64,000 nt of DNA, taken from the NCBI RefSeq assembly GCF_012726345.1, contig NZ_PTXN01000023.1, positions 1 to 64,000 on the forward strand. Direction: 5' to 3'. This document shows positions 57,301-64,000 of the stretch, one piece after another. Within the stretch, counting starts at the first letter, position 1. Every line of letters starts with the position of its first letter. The notes below the pieces were generated by a model. The model was not told the origin of the DNA. It did not search any database and saw nothing but the letters and a program-made list of their open reading frames with translations. Source of the DNA: Marinomonas sp. UCMA 3892 (lineage in GTDB: Bacteria > Pseudomonadota > Gammaproteobacteria > Pseudomonadales > Marinomonadaceae). The translations under genes and the position numbers were made by a program.

Positions 57301-60300
57301 TGCAAATGGGTTCAGAAGGCTTTGAATCTAGATTGTGTCTTCATTGATGATGACTTTTTTGCGTTGGGTGGCGATAGTATTGTCGCTATGTCTTTAGGCA
57401 GTTTAGCGCGAAAAGATGGCTACTATTTACGAGCAAAAGATGTCTTTGAAAGTCGTACAATCCGTTCAATAGCAACACAGTTATCACGATTAAATGTCGC
57501 AAAAAAGCCGTCAAGTGTTCAATTCGGTCAGCTATCGAATTTACCAATTTATCACTGGATGCAGGAAGCTGGGGGTCTTAATCAGCCTTATTTTCAGGCC
57601 GTATGTTTTGCTTTACCAGATTCTATGTCACATCAGCATTTTGAACAGGTTATTGCCAAATTGATTGCTGCTCATAGCATTCTTACGGCTCAAGTTCATG
57701 CTTCTCACCTTGATATTGCCGTTTCAGAAAATGCTTTTTCTGTAAAGGTATTTGAGCAACAGGAAAGTTTATCCAAATTGGCAGACGATGCTTTCGAGCA
57801 GCTTGTTCGCATTGAATCGAATGAAGCTTTTGCCGCTATGCGAGTGGCCTATTTGAGTGCTGACAATAAAAAAGCAGCCGTGTTTGTTATGCATCATTCG
57901 ATAATAGATGGGATGTCATGGCGAATTCTTTTTTCTGATATAGCGAGCTTATTGGATGACTCAGATACAAGTTTATCCCCCTCACCCAATAGCTTAATAG
58001 ATTGGCAAAAGGTTCTGGCAGATGAGATGCCTCGCTGGTTGTCCCAGCAACCATATTGGTTGGAGCAACGAAAAGGCAAGCCACTGGTAGAGCGCGAAGC
58101 ATCAAATGAGCGAGCGCATCAACGGATTTTATTAGATGAGAATGTTTCTGAACTTTTATTAGGCGTTATACCCAAGCAATACCAGTGTCAGTCCCAAGAG
58201 GCTATTTTGAGTGTTTTATATATTGCTCTCGCTAGGCAATATAAGAAGACAGATATCTCAATGATGCTGGAATCCCATGGTCGCGCAGATATCGGTGAGC
58301 TAGATTTAACTCGAACCTTAGGCTGGTTTACCGCTGAATACCCGATGCGTATGGCTGGAAAAGACACTCTATTATTTGACCTTAATCACCCAGAATCGCC
58401 TTATGAAGAAGTCGTACAGTTAGTGCGTAGTAGTCTGCTTAGAGTGCCTAATGATGGTGTGGGTTATGGTGCGTTACACTATTTAGTTGATCAGACTCCG
58501 TCTATATTTGCGATGAGTAGTAACACAGCAGCACCACAAATTTTATTTAACTACCTTGGTCGTTTTCAGCAGGGTGATCTTTCTCTGATTCAAGGTGAAC
58601 GCTATTTTAAAGACACCTTTGAAGTACATCAATCCGATCAGCTGAAATCGTCTTATGCGTTGGAACTAAATATTTTTGTGGATGAAAGCCAGGGCGCTCC
58701 GCAGTTAGTCATTTATGTGGATCACGATGTTCAACAAATTTCTCCTGCAGAAACCCAAGAACTGATTAATCAGTTATCTGATGCCACGTTGTCTATGAGT
58801 AAATTCGCTCAAACGCACCAAGCTATAGCGGCGGACACCTTGGTGCCTGAAGACCTGAAAAATTTGGATCTGAGTGAGCAGAACATACATAGGTTAAGAA
58901 GCCAATATGGCTCCTTACAAGCAATTTTGCCCGCTTTACCTTTGCAAGAAGGACTACTTTTTCATGCACAACTAGAAAAGGAAAGTAATGCTAGCGATGC
59001 GAGTTATAGCTCTTTAGTACGTCTGAAATTTTCTGGTGTTATGGACACTGAGCGTCTTAAAGCATCGTTAGGCGCTGTAATGAAAAGGCATCCTCAACTC
59101 GGCGCCTTATTTGATTTTTCCCAAGGCAATACCGCGTTACAAATTTTACCTTGGCGACGTGGCGAGCGGAAAACGTGGGTGCCACTACAGGTAGTTGATT
59201 TAACGGATCAAGATGTTCTTGCCCAACAAAAAAAATTGCAGGACATTGAGCACGAAGAACTCAATCGAGATTTTATGGCGTTTCAGTCAGCAGGCATTCC
59301 GTTACTGCATACTGTTTTAGTTTGTATGTCAGATAATCAACATTACTTGTTTTTAAATGCCCATCATTTGGTCGTTGATGGCTGGTCAACGCCTATCCTA
59401 ATTCGTGATTTGCTTACAGCTTATGGTAGTAGTGCTATTGAATTACCAGCTATTCCAGTTCCGTATTCTCAGGTCGTTGAGCGACTCGTGTCTAGAGATA
59501 AAACGGTGATGCGAGATGCGTGGAAAGGAGCATTAGCGGGTTCTACGCCGACGCTGCTATTTGCGGATAAACCACCTTCATCACAGGTAACAACTCATAC
59601 GCTGACACTTTCCGAGGATAAGTTTGCCAAGCTCAAAGGTTTTTATCAGCATAGAGGGCTTACCTTAAATAGTGTGTTGCAAACCTTGTGGGCTAACCTA
59701 CTTTCGGCGTTAACAGGTCGTTCTGAGGTGATCTTTGGTACACCTGTTTCTGGTCGCTTTTCTGATGTGGCGGGAATAGAAGAACATATAGGGCTATTTA
59801 GCAATACGGTTCCTGTCCGTGTGCAATTACAGCCTGAATTGACCTTATGGCAGCAAATGCAACAAGTCCAATATGAACAAGTTGGTTTGTTAGAACACGA
59901 TGGATTGGGGTTGGCTGAAATCCAACGCTTAGGAGGACATGCTAATTTATTTGATACCTTGCTGGTGGTGGAAAACTTTCCTGAGCAAACAGAATTATTT
60001 GCTCAGGAATACCAAGGGATTCGACTTTCAGAAGTGTATAGCCGAGGTTTCACTCATTATCCATTGACGGTATTAGCATTGCCTAGTGAACAGTTAAATT
60101 TACTGTTTGAGTACCGAGGTGGCGCTGAAATTAACGATCTAATAGAACGTTTCGATAGCTTAGTAACCTCGTTGTTAAGCGATGGCAATTCGCCACAGCA
60201 AGCATTAGATCTTAGGTTACCAGCCGAAAAAGCGATAACAAAAAGCGTGAATGACACTTTTCAGACTTTACCTAGAATGACGCTCCGTGATGGTTTAATG

Positions 60301-62835
60301 AAGCAGGTTAGTCTGACACCACATCAGGTTTGTATATCTGATGATGAGTATCAATTAACGTATTTAGAGGCTCGTTACCAAGTTGTTACGCTGGCCAAAG
60401 AACTACAATCTTTAGGTGTTCAATCTGGTGATGTTGTGGCGGTTGCGCTGCCTCGTTCTGTTAAGTTAAGTCTTGCCCTGTGGGCGACTATTGAAGTGGG
60501 TGCTGCTTATCTTCCGCTTGATACGGGATATCCAGATGATCGACTAAATTACATGCTGGAGGATGCTAAACCAGCAGCATTGATTACATTAGCAAGCGAA
60601 GCTAGTCGCTTTGTGACGGCTAGCAAACAGTACTTTTATGATTCACCGATTAGATCAGCTGAAAGTTTTGAATTACAGCGAGTGCTAGATGACTGGAATG
60701 CACCCCTTTTAAGAGTAAATGAAGCCGCATATTTGCTTTATACCTCGGGCTCAACGGGTCGGCCGAAAGGGGTTTTAGTTTCTCATCAAGCTATAGTGAA
60801 TCGTATTTTGTGGATGCAAAACCAATATCCGCTGACCTCGGACGATGTTGTTCTACAAAAAACACCTTGCAGCTTTGATGTGTCGGTTTGGGAGTTCTTT
60901 TGGAGTGCTATGGTTGGAGCCAAATTGCACATGGCACCGCCAGAGTCTCATCGTGATCCGCTTCAATTACAACAATTGATTACTGACAATAAGATAACGA
61001 CTTTGCATTTTGTTCCCTCCATGTTGGCAGCATTTGTGTCTTCCTTAGACGGCGAAAACTCAGACACTTGTCATCGTTTAAAACGGGTCTTCTGCAGTGG
61101 TGAGGCCTTGCCTGTTGAATTGTCAAAGCAATTCGAAGTAAGCGTTGGTTGCGAACTTCATAATTTATATGGGCCAACAGAAGCCGCAGTGGATGTCTCT
61201 TATTATCCTGCTTTTGGTCACTATTTGGCTCAATTAAAAGGAGTTGGGGTGCCTATTGGTTATCCCGTTTGGAATACTCAACTGCGGATACTGGATAACT
61301 TCCTACGTCCAGTACCTATTGGTGTTGCTGGGGATTTATATCTGTGTGGTGTACAGCTAGCGGATGGCTATTGGCATCGGCCTGAATTATGCGCTACTCG
61401 CTTTGTGGCTGACCCAGAAGCCAATGGTGGGCGTATGTATCGTACTGGTGATGTGGTTCGTTGGTTAGACAGTGGGGCTGTTGAATACCTTGGTCGAAGT
61501 GATGATCAGCTGAAAATTCGCGGTCAGCGCATAGAGCTAGGTGAGATAGAACAAGTGCTCGCAGCGCAAATAGGCGTGGATCAATCTGTTGTTGTGGCGA
61601 AAACATTAGGCCAAGACAATAGCGCTATGGGCGCTGATGCTCGTCAATTGGTGGCCTATGTCACTAGTCGTTCAGGCGAGTTGGACACCGTGCAGATTCG
61701 CTCCTCGATGAGTGACTTATTACCTGCTCATATGGTGCCTGTTGCTGTATTGCAATTGGACACTATGCCGTTAAGTGCGAATGGAAAGCTTGACCGAAAA
61801 GCCTTACCGCAGCCATCTGAGTTTTTAGGGGCGAAAAAAGGAAGGCCACTCAAATTAGGTCTTGAAACTGAAATAGCCAATGCTTTTTCTAAGATATTGG
61901 GTGTGACAGATCTTAATGCGAGTGATGATTTCTTTACCTTGGGCGGTCATTCGATTTTGGCAGTGCGTTTGGTTTCAGAGCTGCGTAAGATGTTGAAGCT
62001 AAATATTACGGTTGGGCAGATTATGGTGTCTCCAACTATTGAATCGTTAGCCCTGGTAATTGCCAATCAAGATCCGACACAAAGTCGCGATCTATCTGGC
62101 TTTGGCGCGGTGTTACCGATAAAAGAGGGTACTGGCTTACCTATTTTTTGTATTCATCCTGCGTCTGGTTTTGCTTGGCAATATGCTGGCTTTGCTCGTT
62201 ATCTATCGCACACTTCTCCCATGATTGGTTTGCAGTCTCCACGGCCAGATGGGCCCATTGCAGCACAAACTAATATGGACGGTGTTATCGAACAGCACTT
62301 TAAAGTGCTAAGAGAGAGGCAGCCAACAGGGCCCTACAGGCTGATTGGTTACTCCTTAGGCGGTGTCATTGCACACGCTCTGGCGGTTCGATTACAAGCA
62401 ATAGGCGAGGAGGTGAGCTTTCTTGGGTTGTTGGATACTTATCCACCCGACGAGCAAGATTGGTCCGAATCTGTTGATGCTGAAATACAGCATGAAGTTG
62501 AACGAGAGAGGGCAAAGTTCATGGATACATCAGAAGATATTTTAGATGAGCAGGTTGAAGAGGCGCAAGATGCCATGTTTGCCGATATTGTGCAGAACTA
62601 TGCCGACTCGGTAGCTTTACTTTCAAAGGCAAAAACGCAGCGTTATCAAGGCAAAGCTGTTTTGTTTGTGGCAGATAAAACCGTGCCAGAGAAGATGAAT
62701 ATTCAGGCAGCATGGGCGCCTTATGTCGATGAGCTCGAAGAGCATCATTTTGATTTTGCGCATGAAGATATTTTATCGCCTGAAGCGCTTACTGCGCTGG
62801 GTCCTGTTTTTAACCAATTGGTCTCAGAGCTATAG
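54301..62835 (+). CDS. Nonribosomal peptide synthetase C-A-T-E-C-A(Ser)-T-TE
   Basis: This 2844-residue synthetase has two modules. Module 1: C (about 15-450, HHIMLDGFS), A1 (475-985), T (GGDSI near 1023) and an epimerization domain (1077-1510; HHSIIDGMSWRI near 1198, GVGYGALHYL, FNYLGRFQ). Module 2: C (1523-1960, HHLVVDGWS), A2 (1993-2500), T (GGHS near 2548) and TE (2607-2844, GYSLGG near 2682). The A2 pocket reads D-V-W-H-F-S-L-V-D, as in EntF, meaning serine. The A1 pocket reads D-T-D-D-Y-G-Y-V-D; the extra acidic residues suggest Lys, Arg or Orn. The layout matches VabF- and CbsF-type synthetases for DHB-D-residue-Ser siderophores; a trilactone release by the TE is inferred. Confidence 0.93.
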   Translation: MENNIASRINKSIGLVDSSVVPLTDVQMGIWMADHISSQRNAFTIAHKVHIKGDLDSQHLLEAIQLGLKEADTIWAVYREYDGVPTQQLECSDLDITPERLDISNESDGQAYMDSLIQQDLDAELTLSSTMPLVRQIVFKLSDQLYVWYQRFHHIMLDGFSFNAFTARVASIYQALVLQKTVSNTPYASFYKVVEEEQAYKKSDKYLHDKAFWAEYCADLPNMISLSNREVSTDAKSASVSQRLIRVNGRIGGEKLQSCLDRFPFSNLTAADLAMGLISAYLIRMTGQWRVPIGLPFMGRVGSVSLSALGPVVNVLPVIIEGHLDDGIFELARRIKQILKAIRKHQKYNAEQISRDLNRVGEALYGPTLNLRLFDYDLSFGEVSAKIEHLAAGPVEDLDFGLHFDSGDLHIEWVGNDQKYDIESLNRHLQRFEEFAERLLRDSDTRIADVSTLLTSEQLQIQRWQKGVVASNSHYVSLIEQFHGLDNSLAPIPALVVKERSISFAQLHDNVAKWAQVLSEFGVKKGACVGLALPRDERMVYAMFATMGLGAHYLPIDPTYPEERIHWMLEDSAPQLLITCDAYGFNVSDRTRVLSVDDDSFIQSVDQQDPLKAVFDFPSSDDLAYIMYTSGSTGKAKGVAIAHKGLVNLAFFHWLRDGKALAEKHSNVNAILTASFSFDTSWDSLYWLCFGHTLHIVDDEICKDPELIEQYFNEHRVHVADLPPTVLGQLFDLETIEPAKCFPELIYIGGEAPSSRLWQRARRYPALNVRNYYGPTENTVDSLGADIKDSDQVVIGRPIANTESYILDSSLSPVAIGTTGELYVSGPGLAHGYLNQSSLTAARFIANPFKLGERMYRTGDLARWLESGQVEFIGRIDHQVQIRGHRVEPGEIETVLNAFENVKSSLVVANKQGSTHRLDAYVVLDHYRKVADEQAIQNKVQTLIDALSRQLPSYMVPATVTLLEQFPLNTNGKIDRKALPDPVIIRSRGILPKNDKEALVCKWVQKALNLDCVFIDDDFFALGGDSIVAMSLGSLARKDGYYLRAKDVFESRTIRSIATQLSRLNVAKKPSSVQFGQLSNLPIYHWMQEAGGLNQPYFQAVCFALPDSMSHQHFEQVIAKLIAAHSILTAQVHASHLDIAVSENAFSVKVFEQQESLSKLADDAFEQLVRIESNEAFAAMRVAYLSADNKKAAVFVMHHSIIDGMSWRILFSDIASLLDDSDTSLSPSPNSLIDWQKVLADEMPRWLSQQPYWLEQRKGKPLVEREASNERAHQRILLDENVSELLLGVIPKQYQCQSQEAILSVLYIALARQYKKTDISMMLESHGRADIGELDLTRTLGWFTAEYPMRMAGKDTLLFDLNHPESPYEEVVQLVRSSLLRVPNDGVGYGALHYLVDQTPSIFAMSSNTAAPQILFNYLGRFQQGDLSLIQGERYFKDTFEVHQSDQLKSSYALELNIFVDESQGAPQLVIYVDHDVQQISPAETQELINQLSDATLSMSKFAQTHQAIAADTLVPEDLKNLDLSEQNIHRLRSQYGSLQAILPALPLQEGLLFHAQLEKESNASDASYSSLVRLKFSGVMDTERLKASLGAVMKRHPQLGALFDFSQGNTALQILPWRRGERKTWVPLQVVDLTDQDVLAQQKKLQDIEHEELNRDFMAFQSAGIPLLHTVLVCMSDNQHYLFLNAHHLVVDGWSTPILIRDLLTAYGSSAIELPAIPVPYSQVVERLVSRDKTVMRDAWKGALAGSTPTLLFADKPPSSQVTTHTLTLSEDKFAKLKGFYQHRGLTLNSVLQTLWANLLSALTGRSEVIFGTPVSGRFSDVAGIEEHIGLFSNTVPVRVQLQPELTLWQQMQQVQYEQVGLLEHDGLGLAEIQRLGGHANLFDTLLVVENFPEQTELFAQEYQGIRLSEVYSRGFTHYPLTVLALPSEQLNLLFEYRGGAEINDLIERFDSLVTSLLSDGNSPQQALDLRLPAEKAITKSVNDTFQTLPRMTLRDGLMKQVSLTPHQVCISDDEYQLTYLEARYQVVTLAKELQSLGVQSGDVVAVALPRSVKLSLALWATIEVGAAYLPLDTGYPDDRLNYMLEDAKPAALITLASEASRFVTASKQYFYDSPIRSAESFELQRVLDDWNAPLLRVNEAAYLLYTSGSTGRPKGVLVSHQAIVNRILWMQNQYPLTSDDVVLQKTPCSFDVSVWEFFWSAMVGAKLHMAPPESHRDPLQLQQLITDNKITTLHFVPSMLAAFVSSLDGENSDTCHRLKRVFCSGEALPVELSKQFEVSVGCELHNLYGPTEAAVDVSYYPAFGHYLAQLKGVGVPIGYPVWNTQLRILDNFLRPVPIGVAGDLYLCGVQLADGYWHRPELCATRFVADPEANGGRMYRTGDVVRWLDSGAVEYLGRSDDQLKIRGQRIELGEIEQVLAAQIGVDQSVVVAKTLGQDNSAMGADARQLVAYVTSRSGELDTVQIRSSMSDLLPAHMVPVAVLQLDTMPLSANGKLDRKALPQPSEFLGAKKGRPLKLGLETEIANAFSKILGVTDLNASDDFFTLGGHSILAVRLVSELRKMLKLNITVGQIMVSPTIESLALVIANQDPTQSRDLSGFGAVLPIKEGTGLPIFCIHPASGFAWQYAGFARYLSHTSPMIGLQSPRPDGPIAAQTNMDGVIEQHFKVLRERQPTGPYRLIGYSLGGVIAHALAVRLQAIGEEVSFLGLLDTYPPDEQDWSESVDAEIQHEVERERAKFMDTSEDILDEQVEEAQDAMFADIVQNYADSVALLSKAKTQRYQGKAVLFVADKTVPEKMNIQAAWAPYVDELEEHHFDFAHEDILSPEALTALGPVFNQLVSEL

Positions 62836-62902
62836 CTTCAAAACAACAACTTCAAACGTATTAGAGCGCGGCAAACTGTCGCGCCAGATTTAAAGAGTCG
62901 TT

Positions 62903-64000
62903 ATGTCTAAATCAAATATCATGTTGGACTTTAGTTTGCTAAAAACCAACAGAAACTTTCGTGCTATTTTCATTGCTCGGCTGATGTCTGTGTTGGGCAT
63001 TGGGATGCTAAATGTTGCTGTGCCGGTACAGATATATGAGTTAACGGGATCCAGTTTACAGGTTGGTTTTGCCGTGGCGTTAGATGGAATGGGGATGTTT
63101 GTCGGTTTGATGCTAGGAGGTGTTTTAGCTGACAGAATGGACCGCAAATGGCTGATTCTATTTTCGCGCTTTATTTGCGGTGTTGGTTTTGTTTTGCTTG
63201 CAGCCAATGCGTATTTGTCAGAGCCAAGTCTATGGGCCGTTTATGCCATTTCCCTTTGGGACGGTTTTTTCAGTGCGATTGGAATGACAGCATTAATGGC
63301 GTCTATTCCTCATTTAGTCGGGCGAGAAAATTTGCCAACAGCGGGTGCATTGAGCATGTTGATTGTGCGAATTGGTTCCGTCATTTCACCCGCCATTGCC
63401 GGTGTGGTAATTGTGTCATTTGGGGTGACATGGAACTATACCTTGGCTGCGATAGGTACGCTTTGTACTTTAATTACCTTGGTTACTTTGCCAAACATGA
63501 AGCCGCAAGAAGGTGGGCCTCAAGAACACCCGATTCGCTCTTTAATGGACGGATTTAGCTTTGTATTTACGCATAAAGTTATTCGTGCCGTTGTTGCCTT
63601 GGGTACGCTAGAAGCAGTCACCAAATCAATTCGTATTTTATTTCCTGCTTTAGCGGCAACCGCGTTTGGTGGCGGGGCGTTTGAGGTGGGGCTCATGTAC
63701 GCCGCGGTGCCTGTAGGATCGACCTTAGGAGCACTTACTAGCGGTTGGGTTCGTCATGCGAAGAGGCCAGGTATGGTTATGCTGTTCACGGCGTTTTTCT
63801 CCTTTTTGTGTGTCTCTGCGTTGGGGTTTATGGGACATTTAGTGTTGATGCTGCTTGCCTTGGCGGTGTTTGGTTATCTAGGGTCGATTGGTGGTTTGCT
63901 GCAATACACCATTGTACAAGGTCATACTCCCGATCATATGTTAGGGCGAATTGGTAGCTTCTGGACAGCGCAAGATGTGGTAGGCGATTCTGCTGGTGCA
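62903..64000 (+). CDS. entS: EntS-like siderophore exporter (MFS), runs off the window
   Basis: The frame stays open from the ATG at 62903 to the window end, giving 366 residues of the usual roughly 415. It resembles EntS: LLKTNRNFRAIFIARLMSVL, MLNVAVPVQIYELTGSSLQV, the loop GGVLADRMDRKWLILFSR, and QYTIVQGHTPDHMLGRIGSF with WTAQDVVGDS. EntS exports enterobactin across the inner membrane. It follows the two-module synthetase gene after 67 bases (which hold a small gcgcg/cgcgc stem) and probably exports its product. The missing end lies downstream. Confidence 0.93.
   Translation, partial: MSKSNIMLDFSLLKTNRNFRAIFIARLMSVLGIGMLNVAVPVQIYELTGSSLQVGFAVALDGMGMFVGLMLGGVLADRMDRKWLILFSRFICGVGFVLLAANAYLSEPSLWAVYAISLWDGFFSAIGMTALMASIPHLVGRENLPTAGALSMLIVRIGSVISPAIAGVVIVSFGVTWNYTLAAIGTLCTLITLVTLPNMKPQEGGPQEHPIRSLMDGFSFVFTHKVIRAVVALGTLEAVTKSIRILFPALAATAFGGGAFEVGLMYAAVPVGSTLGALTSGWVRHAKRPGMVMLFTAFFSFLCVSALGFMGHLVLMLLALAVFGYLGSIGGLLQYTIVQGHTPDHMLGRIGSFWTAQDVVGDSAGA

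Overview
The window looks like chromosomal DNA of a marine gammaproteobacterium. Protein resemblances and gene content (FadB/FadA, EtfBA, KatG, YpeA, Rnk, FadM, FucP, an enterobactin-type locus, several chemoreceptors) and a GC content in the mid-40s by eye suggest an oceanospirillalean such as Marinomonas. That assignment is an inference from recall, not from a search.

Layout. 1-474: right end of an IS3-family insertion sequence. 721-5873: etfB-etfA and fadB-fadA (electron transfer flavoprotein and beta-oxidation). 6054-9709: a 2-hydroxyacid dehydrogenase, an exported protein of unknown function and a chemoreceptor with an internally duplicated sensor. 9931-12744: codB-codA (cytosine uptake and deamination) with a possible sigma-54 promoter. 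13111-20151: katG, a dCache chemoreceptor, small membrane and envelope proteins, YpeA and a FadM-like thioesterase. 20253-27096: a minus-strand operon with a two-in-one permease, an ATPase, a periplasmic binding protein, an inositol-monophosphatase-like enzyme, a dual-specificity-type phosphatase and a LacI-type regulator, preceded by a perfect 20-bp palindrome. It resembles the AfuABC sugar-phosphate importers and probably takes up a phosphorylated organic compound and dephosphorylates it. 27281-31359: a pentapeptide-repeat protein, an isochorismatase-fold hydrolase, a small unknown protein and a ZntA-type metal pump under a textbook MerR-family promoter. 31724-37233: a sugar locus (FucP-like and GPH-family transporters, AraC regulator, GH3 glycosidase). 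37535-37948: rnk.

38042-64000 is a catechol siderophore locus and the most interesting part. entC-entE-entB-entA make and activate 2,3-dihydroxybenzoate (DHB). A TonB receptor, a FecCD-type permease, a FepC-type ATPase and a Fes-type esterase handle the ferric siderophore, and two MFS proteins are candidate exporters. There are two separate synthetases. One (54301-62835) reads C-A-T-E-C-A-T-TE: its second A domain carries the EntF serine code, and its first is followed by an epimerization domain and has an acidic pocket suggesting a basic amino acid. This predicts a (DHB-D-basic residue-L-Ser)3 trilactone of the vanchrobactin/chrysobactin type. The other (38042-42052) is a stand-alone C-A-T-TE whose pocket reads as the classical glycine code, like module 1 of DhbF. 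With its own thioesterase it could release DHB-glycine (itoic acid) or a related product. One locus may therefore make two catechol products from one DHB supply. Fur-box-like sequences lie upstream of entC and between the receptor and the esterase. No siderophore-binding periplasmic protein and no phosphopantetheinyl transferase is visible in the window.
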